Assembly (NCBI GenBank): GCA_017853275.1
Contig: JAFMJV010000005.1
Span: forward strand, 1-64,000
Origin: Chloroflexota bacterium
GTDB lineage: Bacteria > Chloroflexota > Limnocylindria > Limnocylindrales > CSP1-4
DNA length: 64,000 nt
Direction of reading: 5' to 3'
Made by a program: the position numbers and the translations under genes. Positions 29,606 to 39,130 of this stretch are shown here, piece after piece. The notes under the pieces are model-generated. The model made no database searches. It saw only the letters and a list, made by a program, of their open reading frames with translations, and had not been told where the DNA came from. Positions within the stretch are counted from its first letter, which is position 1, and each line of letters begins with the position of its first letter.

Positions 29606-30378
29606 GCGCACGGAGCGGTGCCCCGGTCGTCGTCAAGCTCGGCGGGACGACCCTCGCGGAGCAGCGGGGTGTCCTGGACGAGGTCGCCCGCCACGCGGAG
29701 CGGGAGCGGATCGTCCTCGTCCACGGCGGCGGCAAGCGCCTCACGGAGTGGCTCGCCCGGATGGGCGTGGAGAGCCGCTTCGAGGGTGGCCTCCGGGTGA
29801 CGGATGACGCCGCCCTGGAGGTGGCGCTCGCCGTCCTGCGCGGGGTGATCAACGCGGAGCTCGTGAGCGTCCTGCGCGATGCCGGGGCGGATGCCGTGGG
29901 GCTCTCCGGCGTGGACGGCGGCCTCCTCATCTCGGAGCGGATCCCCACGCTCGGGCGGGTCGCCACGGTGACCGGGGCGCGCGGCACCCTCCTCGCCACC
30001 CTCCTGGACGCCGGCGTCCTCCCGGTCATCGCACCGCTCGCGCGGGATGCCGAGGGCGTGATCTGCAACGTGAACGCAGACGATGCCGCCGCGGGCCTCG
30101 CGGGCGCCCTCGGGGCGCGCCTCATCCTCCTCACGGACACGGACGGTGTCCGGGGCGCGGACGGGAAGCGGATCGCCTCGCTCACGGACCGCGAGATCGG
30201 CGGGCTGATCGACACCGGCGTGATCTCCGGCGGGATGATCCCCAAGGTCCGCTGCGCGCTCCGGGCGCTGGCGTGGGGCTCCCCGGAGGTCGTCATCGCG
30301 GACGGCGCCGCGGACCGGGCGCTCGAGCGGGCGCTCGGGGACCCCGGGTTCGGGACCCGGACGCACGCGGCGGGCTGA
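29602..30378 (+). CDS. argB: Acetylglutamate kinase
   Basis: VVKLGGTTL, VLVHGGGKRLTEWL, ISGGMIPKVRCAL; ATGA overlap with argJ. Confidence 0.93.
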   Translation: MSARSGAPVVVKLGGTTLAEQRGVLDEVARHAERERIVLVHGGGKRLTEWLARMGVESRFEGGLRVTDDAALEVALAVLRGVINAELVSVLRDAGADAVGLSGVDGGLLISERIPTLGRVATVTGARGTLLATLLDAGVLPVIAPLARDAEGVICNVNADDAAAGLAGALGARLILLTDTDGVRGADGKRIASLTDREIGGLIDTGVISGGMIPKVRCALRALAWGSPEVVIADGAADRALERALGDPGFGTRTHAAG

Positions 30379-30393
30379 GCCGCCGCGACGGGA

Positions 30394-31347
30394 TCAGCCT
30401 GCGCGGGGCCCGGCGATGAGGCGCTCGAGGAGCGCCATCTGGACCCACAGCCGGTCCTCGGCCTGGTCGAAGATCACGCTCCGCGGGCCGTCCAGGACGG
30501 CATCCTCCGCCTCCTCGCCCCGGTGCGCCGGAAGGCAGTGGAGGAAGAGGGCGCCCGGGCTCGTGGCGAGCATCGCCTCCGTCACCCGGTAGGGCGCGAA
30601 GATCACCCGGCGCGCCTCCGCCTCGTCCTCCTGGCCCATGCTCGCCCACGCATCCGTGTAGACCGCGTCCGCGCCACGTGCGGCGCCGGCGGGGTCGGTC
30701 TCGATCTCCACCTCGGACCCGCTCTGCGCAGCGAGCGCGCGGGCACGGGCGACGATCGCGGGGTCCGGCGCATAGCCGGCGGGTGAGACGACGCGGATGT
30801 GCATCCCCACCGATGCGCACGCGAGGAGGAGGGATGCGGCCACGTTGTTCCCGTCCCCCACGTAGACGAGCCGGCGGCCGGGGAGCGCGCCGAGATGCTC
30901 GCCGATGACCATGAGGTCCGCGAGCGCCTGGCAGGGATGCTCGGTATCGGAGAGGGCGTTCACCACGGGGATCGCGACCCGTGCCGCCAGCTCGTCCAGG
31001 AGCCCGTGGCGGAAGACCCGCGCCACGATCGCATCCGCGTAGCGCTCGATGACCCGCGCCACATCCGCCGCGGCCTCGCGCTTGCCGAGCCCCACCTCCG
31101 CGCCGGTGAGCGTGATCGCCTGGCCGCCGAGGCGGTGGATCCCGACCTCGAACGAGATCCGCGTCCGGAGGCTCGGCTTCTCGAAGAGGAGGACGACGCT
31201 CCGGCCCGCGAGGGGGCGCGCCTCCGGCCCCGTGACCCGGCCCGCCTTCAGCTCCGCGGCGCGCGCGATGACGGCACGGATCGCGGCCGGGTCGAGGTCC
31301 GTGACGCTGCGGAAGCCGGGGGCAGGGATCGGGGAGGCTGCGGTCAT
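30394..31347 (-). CDS. argF: Ornithine carbamoyltransferase
   Basis: FEKPSLRTRISFEVG, HPCQALADL, HCLPAHRGEE. Confidence 0.95.
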   Translation of the reverse strand: MTAASPIPAPGFRSVTDLDPAAIRAVIARAAELKAGRVTGPEARPLAGRSVVLLFEKPSLRTRISFEVGIHRLGGQAITLTGAEVGLGKREAAADVARVIERYADAIVARVFRHGLLDELAARVAIPVVNALSDTEHPCQALADLMVIGEHLGALPGRRLVYVGDGNNVAASLLLACASVGMHIRVVSPAGYAPDPAIVARARALAAQSGSEVEIETDPAGAARGADAVYTDAWASMGQEDEAEARRVIFAPYRVTEAMLATSPGALFLHCLPAHRGEEAEDAVLDGPRSVIFDQAEDRLWVQMALLERLIAGPRAG

Positions 31348-31366
31348 CGCGGGAGTGTGCCACGCC

Positions 31367-31396
31367 TTGACAGGCGCTGCACGCTTCTGCAATACT
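31367..31396 (+). promoter_or_regulatory. Candidate sigma70-like promoter for argG
   Basis: TTGACA (31367-31372), 18-bp spacer, AATACT (31391-31396), in an AT-richer island. Confidence 0.5.
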
Positions 31397-31457
31397 CTGC
31401 GACTAGAGCGCAAGTTAATGCAGGACTGTGAGCCGCGACCGCGCTCGAACGATCGCC

Positions 31458-31485
31458 GGGCGCCCGATCCCTGGGTCGGGCGCCC
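31458..31485 (+). other. Stable hairpin in argG 5' region
   Basis: GGGCGCCCGA-TCCCTGGG-TCGGGCGCCC, perfect 10-bp stem. Confidence 0.55.
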
Positions 31486-31595
31486 TCGCGCGTCACCCAC
31501 ACGGCGGGGACGGGCGGGGCCGCGCGTGGCACGATGCGCGGTGCCGCGGCGGATGCGCCGCCGACCCGAGCCCAGCGCCCAACGAGAGGTCCCAC

Positions 31596-32861
31596 GTGAA
31601 GAAGGTCATCCTCGCCTACTCGGGCGGGCTGGACACCTCGGTCGCCGTCGCCTGGCTGCGCGAGCAGCACGGGGTGGAGGTGATCACCCTCACGGTGGAT
31701 GTGGGCGGCGGCTCGATCGGTGACGGTGTGGCGGAGCGGGCGCTCGCTGCCGGTGCCTCGCGCGCCTACGTGGTGGACGGGCGGGAGCGCTTCGTCCGCG
31801 ACTTCGTCTTCCCCGCCCTCCAGGCGAACGCCCGCTACCAGGGCGTCTACCCGCTCGCCACCGCGCTCGCGCGGCCGCTCATCGCGCAGCTCCTCGTGGA
31901 GGTCGCGGACCGGGAGCGGGCGGAGGCGGTCGCCCACGGCTGCACGGGCAAGGGGAACGACCAGGTCCGCTTCGATGTCGCGGTCCAGGCCCTTGCGCCG
32001 CGGCTCGAGGTCATCGCACCGATGCGCGTCGGGATGGGGCTCTCGCGCGAGGAGTCGATCGCCTACGCCGCCGCGCGAGGGATCGCGGCGCCCCTCGAGA
32101 AGGCCTCGATGTACTCCGTGGACCACAACCTGTGGGGCCGCTCGATCGAGACCGGGATCCTCGAGGACCCGTGGCAGACCCCGCCCCCGGACGTCTACGC
32201 GTGGACCGTGGAGCCCGCCGCGGCACCCGCCATCCCGACCCAGCTGACGATCGGCTTCGAGGCAGGGATCCCCGTCTCGCTCGACGGCGAGGAGATCGGC
32301 CCGGTGGAGCTCGTGGAGCGCCTGAACGCGCTCGCCGGCCGGCACGGGATCGGCCGGATCGACCACGTGGAGGATCGCCTCATCGGCCTGAAGAGCCGGG
32401 AGATCTACGAGGCGCCCGCCGCGGTCGTCCTCCAGGCGGCCCACGAGGCCCTGGAATCGCTCACCCTCTCGCGGGAGCAGCTCCGCTTCAACCGGATCGT
32501 CTCGGACCAGGTGGCCCAGGCCACGTATGACGGCCTCTGGTTCAGCGCCCTCCAGCGCGACCTCCTCGAGTACGTCCGCTCCTCGCAGCGCGTCGTCACC
32601 GGCCAGGTCCGGCTCCGGCTCGATCACGGGAGCGCGATCGTCACCGGCCGCCGGAGCGACGAATCGCTCTACGACCGCGCCCTCGCCACCTACGACGCGG
32701 GCGACACCTTCGACCACGCCGCGGCGGTCGGCTTCATCCGCATCTTCGGCCTCCCGCTGCGCACGGAGGCGGCCCGTCACGGCTCCGCGTGGACCTGGAC
32801 GAAGCCGCTCCTCGGCGAGCTCCCGATGAGCGTCGCGGACCGCGCCGGGACCGGCTCCTGA
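31596..32861 (+). CDS. argG: Argininosuccinate synthase
   Basis: KKVILAYSGGLDTSVAVAWL, CTGKGNDQVRFD; GTG start. Confidence 0.95.
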   Translation: MKKVILAYSGGLDTSVAVAWLREQHGVEVITLTVDVGGGSIGDGVAERALAAGASRAYVVDGRERFVRDFVFPALQANARYQGVYPLATALARPLIAQLLVEVADRERAEAVAHGCTGKGNDQVRFDVAVQALAPRLEVIAPMRVGMGLSREESIAYAAARGIAAPLEKASMYSVDHNLWGRSIETGILEDPWQTPPPDVYAWTVEPAAAPAIPTQLTIGFEAGIPVSLDGEEIGPVELVERLNALAGRHGIGRIDHVEDRLIGLKSREIYEAPAAVVLQAAHEALESLTLSREQLRFNRIVSDQVAQATYDGLWFSALQRDLLEYVRSSQRVVTGQVRLRLDHGSAIVTGRRSDESLYDRALATYDAGDTFDHAAAVGFIRIFGLPLRTEAARHGSAWTWTKPLLGELPMSVADRAGTGS

Positions 32862-32877
32862 GCCGCCGGGGGACGCG

Positions 32878-34311
32878 ATGAAGGCCTGGGGCGGACGCTT
32901 CACCGAGGGGCCGGATCCGGTCGCCGCCGAGTTCGGCCGGTCGATCGAGGTGGATCGCGAGCTCGCGCTGGACGACCTGACGGGGTCGATCGCCCACGTA
33001 CGCGGGCTGGAGCGTGCCGGGCTCCTCAGCGTGGCCGAGCGCGATGCGCTCGTCGCCGGGCTCGAGGGCCTCGCCACCGAGGTCGAAGGCGGCGGGTTCC
33101 CGTGGGACCCGGAGCTCGAGGATGTCCACCTCAACCTGGAGATGGCGCTCGCAGCACGGATCGGGCCGGTCGCGGGCAAGCTCCACACCGGCCGCTCGCG
33201 GAACGACCAGGTCGCGACCGACCTCCGGCTCTGGCTCCGGCGGACGGCGGCGGGGCTGGATGCACGGATCCTCGACCTCGAGGGGGCGCTCGTCGGCCTC
33301 GCGCGCCGCGAGGAGGGGACGGTCATGCCCGGCCACACCCATATCCAACCGGCCCAGCCGGTCCTCCTCGCCCACCACCTCCTCGCCTACGTGGAGATGC
33401 TCGAGCGCGACCGGGGCCGCTTCGCAGATGCCGTCCGGCGCGCGAACCGCTCCCCGCTCGGCTCCGGCGCGATCGCGGGAACGGGCTACCCGATCGACCG
33501 CGCGGCGGTGGCTGCCGAGCTCGGCTTCGACGGACCGACGCACAACTCGATCGATGCCGTGGGTGACCGCGACTTCGTCATCGAGAGCATGGCCGCGGCG
33601 GCGCTCACGATGGCCCATCTCTCCCGGCTCGCGGAGGAGATCGTCTGGTGGACGCATCCGGCCTTCGGCTGGATCCGGCCCGCGGACGCCTTCTCCACCG
33701 GCTCCTCGATGATGCCGAACAAGCGGAACCCGGACCCCGCGGAGCTCGTCCGTGGCCGGGCCGCCCGGGTGATCGGCCAGCTCACCGGACTCCTCGCGCT
33801 CCTCAAGGGGATCCCCGCGAGCTACCAGCGCGACCTCCAGGAGGACAAGCCGCCGCTCTTCGACGCGCTCGCCGTCCTGGACGCCTCCCTCCGGGTCCTC
33901 GCCGGGATGGTGAGCACGCTGCGCGTGGATGGCGAGCGGATGGCCGCGGCGGCCGGACGCGGCTTCACGACCGCGACCGCGGTGGCGGACACGATCGTCG
34001 GCGAGGGGATCCCCTTCCGCGTCGCCCACGGGATCGCGGGCCGGCTCGTGGCGGCGGCCGAGCGGGCCGGGACGGAGCTGGACGGCGTGACGGATGCGGA
34101 CGTGGCGGAGGCCTTCCGGGCAGCGGAGGACCCGGCGGCCCGCGAGCGCGCAGACGACCCGGCCCTCCCCGGCCGGATCCGTGCCGCAGCCACGGTCGCG
34201 GGGGCGCTTGCCCGCTGCGACGTCGTGGGCGGGACGGCGCCCGCCCGCGTGGCGGCCGAGCTCGCGGGGCACGAGGCGCGGCTCGCGGAGGAGACCGGCA
34301 GGGCCCGGTGA
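32878..34311 (+). CDS. argH: Argininosuccinate lyase
   Basis: KAWGGRFTEGPDP, HTGRSRNDQVATDLRL, GSSMMPNKRNPDPAELVRG. Confidence 0.96.
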   Translation: MKAWGGRFTEGPDPVAAEFGRSIEVDRELALDDLTGSIAHVRGLERAGLLSVAERDALVAGLEGLATEVEGGGFPWDPELEDVHLNLEMALAARIGPVAGKLHTGRSRNDQVATDLRLWLRRTAAGLDARILDLEGALVGLARREEGTVMPGHTHIQPAQPVLLAHHLLAYVEMLERDRGRFADAVRRANRSPLGSGAIAGTGYPIDRAAVAAELGFDGPTHNSIDAVGDRDFVIESMAAAALTMAHLSRLAEEIVWWTHPAFGWIRPADAFSTGSSMMPNKRNPDPAELVRGRAARVIGQLTGLLALLKGIPASYQRDLQEDKPPLFDALAVLDASLRVLAGMVSTLRVDGERMAAAAGRGFTTATAVADTIVGEGIPFRVAHGIAGRLVAAAERAGTELDGVTDADVAEAFRAAEDPAARERADDPALPGRIRAAATVAGALARCDVVGGTAPARVAAELAGHEARLAEETGRAR

Positions 34312-34742
34312 CGGAGCGCATCCCGCTCCTCTTCCTGCGGCGGGATCGCGGCCCCTCCGGTGGCGAGTGGAAGGCGCGTGACCTCTTCCTCCACGCGCGG
34401 TCGTCCCGCCGCTTCACCCCGCTCCTCCACCTCGCCGAGGAGCCCGCGGATCCCGCGCTCCGGACCTGGACGGGGATCGGACCACGGACCGACCGCTGGG
34501 AGCCCGAGGCGGCCGGTGGCCTCTTCTGCGGGGGGATCGACTGGCCGGACGATGCCGCCGATCCGGGCCGGCCGGTCTTCACGCTCATCCAGGGCCTCGG
34601 CCAGGCGGATCCGGCCGATCCGCGGCAGGGAGCAGCGATGCGGGCGGCCGGCCGTGCGGAGGCGAGCGCACGGACCGAGGAGCGGGAGCGGGTCGCGCTG
34701 TGCGCGATCCTGGACGGCGAGGCGGTGCCGCGCTGGACGTGA
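34308..34742 (+). CDS. Hypothetical protein (144 aa)
   Basis: GTGA overlap with argH stop; followed by another GTGA overlap. Confidence 0.65.
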   Translation: MTERIPLLFLRRDRGPSGGEWKARDLFLHARSSRRFTPLLHLAEEPADPALRTWTGIGPRTDRWEPEAAGGLFCGGIDWPDDAADPGRPVFTLIQGLGQADPADPRQGAAMRAAGRAEASARTEERERVALCAILDGEAVPRWT

Positions 34743-35680
34743 TCCTCACGGGGATCCCCCGCTCCGGGACGACCCTCGCGACCTCGCTCCTCGACCGGGT
34801 GCCCGGCGTGGTCGCGCTCTCCGAGCCGATCGATCCGGTCTCGCTCCGCGGGATGGGCCGCGAGGCGATCGCGGCCGCGATCGTGCGCTGGATCGGGGAG
34901 GAACGTGCCTCGATCCTCGCCACGGGCCGCGCACGGACGAAGCTGCGCGACGGGGTCGTCCCGGAGGACATGGTCGCCGGGGCTCCCGGCGCGGATGGCC
35001 TGCGCACGGTGCGGGTCGATGACGGGTGGGTCGACGTCCGCGAGCGGGGGCTCCGCCCGGACTTCCGGCTCATCGTGAAGCACCCGGGTCTCTTCGCCGT
35101 CGTCCTCCCCGAGCTCGCTGCGCGGCTCCCGTGCGTTGCCGTCGTCCGGAACCCGCTGGCGACCCTCCTCTCCTGGCAGACCATGGGGATGCCCCTCCGG
35201 GACGGCCATTCCGTGAATGTGGAGGCGGTCGACGGAGACCTCTCCCGGCGCCTCGCCGCCGAGCCGGACCGGCACCGGCGCCAGGTGCTCCTCCTCGGCT
35301 GGTGGGTGGGCCGCTTCCGGCGGACCCTGCCGGATCCGCTCATCGTCCGCTACGAGGAGATCATCGCGACCGGAGGGCGCGCTCTCGCGCCGGCAGCGCC
35401 CGGAGCCGCACAGCTCGACCTTCCCCTCGCGAGCCGGAACCGGAGCCCGCTCTACGACCCCGCGCTCGTGGACCGCCTCGCCGAGCTGCTGCTCGCGATG
35501 CCCGGGGACCACCTCGCGATCCACGGGGCGGAGGCAGTGGAGCAGCTCCGGGCAGAGTGGCGGCGCCACGGCGCGGCGGGACCGGGAGGGGGCGCCGAGC
35601 AGCCGGAGGCCATCGGCGGCATCATCAGTCGGACGGCCGGAGATCCTGCCGGAGATGCGGAAGGGAGCGGGAAACGATGA
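34739..35680 (+). CDS. Sulfotransferase-family protein
   Basis: ILTGIPRSGTTLATSLLD PAPS-loop; AVVRNPLATLLSW; YEEI. Confidence 0.85.
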   Translation: MILTGIPRSGTTLATSLLDRVPGVVALSEPIDPVSLRGMGREAIAAAIVRWIGEERASILATGRARTKLRDGVVPEDMVAGAPGADGLRTVRVDDGWVDVRERGLRPDFRLIVKHPGLFAVVLPELAARLPCVAVVRNPLATLLSWQTMGMPLRDGHSVNVEAVDGDLSRRLAAEPDRHRRQVLLLGWWVGRFRRTLPDPLIVRYEEIIATGGRALAPAAPGAAQLDLPLASRNRSPLYDPALVDRLAELLLAMPGDHLAIHGAEAVEQLRAEWRRHGAAGPGGGAEQPEAIGGIISRTAGDPAGDAEGSGKR

Positions 35681-36834
35681 GGAACGGACGGAGGCGTGCC
35701 CTCGGGGCGCTGGTCGCGATCGGCGCGCTCGGGATCGCCGGGGTCCTCCCCGTAGCGGCCCAACCCCCCGGCTGGACGATCGTGGCGGACGGGCTGGCGG
35801 GGCCCCGGGGCCTCACGCTCGGTCCGGACGGGACACTCTATGTCGCGATCTCGGGGACCGGCGGCAGCGAGTGCTTCGATCACCCGGTCTTCGGCAAGGC
35901 CTGTGTCGGGACGAGCTCGGGGATCGTCGCGATCGGCACGGACGGGACGATCGTGCCGCTGGTGAGCGGCCTGCCGTCCGTCGCGTTCGGGGACGAGGCG
36001 AAGAACCCGACCGGGGTCTCCCATCTCTTCCTCGGCCCGGATGGCGCCTTCATCGCCACGGTCGGTCTGGGTGGTGAGCCCGAGTACCGCGACGGCCTCC
36101 CGGTCGTGGGCAAGGAGCTGATGGGGACGGTGATCCGCGTGGTCCCCGGCGAGGCGCCGGTCGTCATCGCCGACCTCGCGGCGGCGGAGGCGGCCACGAA
36201 CCCCGACCAGGGCGACCCCACCTCGACGATCGACTCCAATGCCTACGGGGTGGCGCTCGCGCCGGACGGCTCGATCTGGGCGGCGGATGCCGGCGGGAAC
36301 ACGATCTACGCGATCGACGCGAGCGGGACGCTGAGCGTCGTCGCGGTCCTCCACGCGACGATGGTCCCCGCGCCCACCGCGCCCGGCGCATCCCCGGACC
36401 CGGCCGCATCGCCGGTGCTGATCCCGATGCAGTCGGTCCCCACGGGGATCGCCGCCGGTCCGGACGGCGCCGCCTATGTCACGCAGCTGACGGGCGCCCC
36501 CTTCCCGCTCGGTGGCGCCGCCGTCTGGCGGATCGTCCCGGGCGAGGAGCCCACCGTCTACGCGAGCGGCTTCACGAACGTCGTCGACCTCGCCTTCGAT
36601 GCGGACGGGAGCCTCCTCGTCCTGGAGTACGCGACGAACCGGATCCCCTCCGGTGACCTGACCGGCGGACTCTGGCGGGTGCCGGCAGGCGGCGGGACGC
36701 CCGTGCAGATCGCATCGGAGGGCCTCACCGCCCCGGGTGGGATCGAGGTCGCCCCGGACGGGACGATCTATGTCTCCACCCTCACCCCGCGATCCGGCGG
36801 CGGTCAGATCCTCGCGCTCGCGCCCGGGTCCTGA
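35677..36834 (+). CDS. Secreted ScyD/ScyE-like beta-propeller protein
   Basis: Signal peptide; repeated xxPDGTxY blades; NPTGVSHLFLGPDG, IWAADAGGNTIY. Confidence 0.78.
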   Translation: MRNGRRRALGALVAIGALGIAGVLPVAAQPPGWTIVADGLAGPRGLTLGPDGTLYVAISGTGGSECFDHPVFGKACVGTSSGIVAIGTDGTIVPLVSGLPSVAFGDEAKNPTGVSHLFLGPDGAFIATVGLGGEPEYRDGLPVVGKELMGTVIRVVPGEAPVVIADLAAAEAATNPDQGDPTSTIDSNAYGVALAPDGSIWAADAGGNTIYAIDASGTLSVVAVLHATMVPAPTAPGASPDPAASPVLIPMQSVPTGIAAGPDGAAYVTQLTGAPFPLGGAAVWRIVPGEEPTVYASGFTNVVDLAFDADGSLLVLEYATNRIPSGDLTGGLWRVPAGGGTPVQIASEGLTAPGGIEVAPDGTIYVSTLTPRSGGGQILALAPGS

Positions 36835-36883
36835 CCCCGGACCGCGGGCCCACCCCAGGGCGCGCGGATCCCGGCCACACGAA

Positions 36884-36911
36884 CGCCGCTCGCCCCTCCG
36901 GGCGGGCGGCG
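36884..36911. terminator. Bidirectional terminator hairpin
   Basis: CGCCGCTCGCCC-CTCC-GGGCGGGCGGCG between convergent genes. Confidence 0.6.
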
Positions 36912-36929
36912 TCCTCATGCCGGGGCGGT

Positions 36930-38225
36930 TCAGCTGCGCGGTGCCACCCGGGGGCGGGCCGCCACGACCCGGCCGCCGCGCACGGCGACCTCGGCGGGGA
37001 TCGGGTGGGAGAGGAAGAGGGGCATCGATTCGGTGAAGCCGTAGGCGCCCGCGTCCACGACCGCGAGGAGGTCCCCGGTCCGCGGCGCGGGCATCGGGAC
37101 CTCCGTGGCAAGGACGTCCAGGCCGGTACAGAGCGGGCCGACGATGTCCGTGACGCCGTCCGCGGGGCGGCCGGCGCCCGCTCCCACGATGAGGGTCCGC
37201 TGGGCGCGACCGATGAGCGCGGGCCGGAGCAGGTGATGGATCCCGCCGTCCGTGACGGCGATCGTCCGGCCACTCCGCTCCTTCGTCCGCACGACGCGCA
37301 TGAGGTAGGCGCCCGCGGGTCCGGCAAGGAAGCGGCCCGGCTCGAAGAGGAGGCGCGTCTCGGAGAGGCCGGTCCGGTCCGCCCAGGTCGCCGTCTCGCG
37401 CGCGAGGCCGTCGCGGAGCAGGTCGAGGTCGAGGGGCGCCTCGTCATCGGCATAGGGGATCCCCAGCCCACCACCGGCATCCACCGTGCGCAGGTGGAGG
37501 CCGTGCCGGGTGGCGAATGCCTCCGCCCGGGCGGCAAGGCTGCGGACGTTCTCCACGATCCGGGTGGCATCGAGGACGTTCGAGGCACCGAAGGCGTGGA
37601 GCCCGAGGAGCTCGTAGGGGGAGCCTGGGCCGCCGATCGCGCCGGCGAGGAGGAGACGGTCCACGGCGGCATCCACCTCGTCCGGGACGAGGCCGAACTT
37701 CCCGGCACCGGGCCCACCGATGATCGGATGCGCCTCGGCACCGATCCCTGCTCCCTCGATCGCGAGGCGGAGGAGGATCCCCTGCCGCGGCGCCGCCACC
37801 GGCGCGAGCTCGATGAGCACGTCGAGCTCCTCGAGCGATTCGACGGTGATCGCCCGGAGCCCGCTGCGGGCGGCGCGCGCGAGCTCCGCATCCGTCTTGC
37901 CCGGCCCGGTGAAGACGACCGAGCGAAGGTCGAAGCCCGCACGGGTCACCGCATCGAGCTCGCCCCCGGAGGCGATATCGGCGCCCACGCCGAGACCGGC
38001 GAGGTGGGCGAGGAGGGCGGGGTTCGGGTTCGACTTCACCGCGAAGGCGAGCTCGGCACGCTCCGGGAGCGCCGCGCGGAGCGCGCTGACGCGCGCCGTG
38101 ACGACGTCCAGGTCATAGACGAAGAGCGGCGAGCCGTGGGCGCGGACGAGCTCCTCGGGGTCCATCCCCGCGATACGGGCCCCCGCCTCGATCCGCGGGT
38201 GCTCCGGAGCCGCTCCTTCGCTCAC
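36930..38225 (-). CDS. lysA: Diaminopimelate decarboxylase
   Basis: FAVKSNPNPALLAHL, DIASGGELDAV, GGGLGIPY, GAYGFTES; GTG start; last gene of dap cluster. Confidence 0.88.
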   Translation of the reverse strand: MSEGAAPEHPRIEAGARIAGMDPEELVRAHGSPLFVYDLDVVTARVSALRAALPERAELAFAVKSNPNPALLAHLAGLGVGADIASGGELDAVTRAGFDLRSVVFTGPGKTDAELARAARSGLRAITVESLEELDVLIELAPVAAPRQGILLRLAIEGAGIGAEAHPIIGGPGAGKFGLVPDEVDAAVDRLLLAGAIGGPGSPYELLGLHAFGASNVLDATRIVENVRSLAARAEAFATRHGLHLRTVDAGGGLGIPYADDEAPLDLDLLRDGLARETATWADRTGLSETRLLFEPGRFLAGPAGAYLMRVVRTKERSGRTIAVTDGGIHHLLRPALIGRAQRTLIVGAGAGRPADGVTDIVGPLCTGLDVLATEVPMPAPRTGDLLAVVDAGAYGFTESMPLFLSHPIPAEVAVRGGRVVAARPRVAPRS

Positions 38226-39130
38226 CGGAGCGCCTCCTCGAGCGCGACCCGCGCCTCCGTGGAGGCGTCGCGGCGCTTGACGATGACGGGGACGGAGAGC
38301 GCGACCCCCTGCGCTGCCGCCCAAGCGCCCGGCGCGGGCCGGCTGCCGGGGATGACGACCGCGCCGGGCGGGACGACGAGCGGCGCCTCCGGCGTGCCGC
38401 GCAGCTCCCGCTCCTCGACGAGGTCGATGAGCCGGCTTTGCCCGGTGAGGATGACACCGGAGCCGAGGACGGCCCCCTGGCCCACGACGACCCCCTCGTA
38501 GAGGCCGCAGCCGCCGCCGACGAAGGCATCGTCCTCCACGACGACCGGGCGCGCTCCGGCCGGCTCGAGGACGCCGCCGACCTGGGCCGCGGCGGAGAGA
38601 TGCACGCGGGCCCCGATCTGGGCGCAGGAGCCGACGAGCGCGTGGGAATCGACCATCGTCCCGCGCCCGACCCAGGCACCGATGTTCAGGTAGGAGGGGG
38701 GCATGATCGTCACGCCCGGCTCGAGGTGGACGCCCGAGCGCGCCGTGCTTCCGCCGGGGACGACACGCCAGGGGGCCCCGGCCGCGAGCGCGGCGCGCGC
38801 GCCCTCGCTCTCGAGGAGGTCGAGGACGCCGTAGGCCACCTTGTCCCGGGCCACCATGATCGGACCGTCCCGGTAGTCGCGCAGGCCGGGGATCCGGAAG
38901 CCGAGGAGGATCCCGCGCTTCACCCACGCGTTCACCCGCCAGCCGCCGGGGGCGGCCGGATCCGGCTCTGCGGCACGCACGGCCCCCGCTTCGAGCGCGG
39001 TGACGAGCTCCGCGGTGAGCTCGACGGCCTCGTCCCGGAGGGCGTCCGGGAGGGGGCTGCCGGCGGCGGGCCAGGCGTCGAGGGTGGCGAGGATCCGGTC
39101 GCGAAGCGCGGCGTACGCCTCGCCGCTCAC
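38222..39130 (-). CDS. dapD: 2,3,4,5-tetrahydropyridine-2,6-dicarboxylate N-succinyltransferase
   Basis: Left-handed beta-helix hexapeptides; IMPPSYLNIGAWVGRGTMVDSHALVGSCAQIG. Confidence 0.92.
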   Translation of the reverse strand: MSGEAYAALRDRILATLDAWPAAGSPLPDALRDEAVELTAELVTALEAGAVRAAEPDPAAPGGWRVNAWVKRGILLGFRIPGLRDYRDGPIMVARDKVAYGVLDLLESEGARAALAAGAPWRVVPGGSTARSGVHLEPGVTIMPPSYLNIGAWVGRGTMVDSHALVGSCAQIGARVHLSAAAQVGGVLEPAGARPVVVEDDAFVGGGCGLYEGVVVGQGAVLGSGVILTGQSRLIDLVEERELRGTPEAPLVVPPGAVVIPGSRPAPGAWAAAQGVALSVPVIVKRRDASTEARVALEEALR

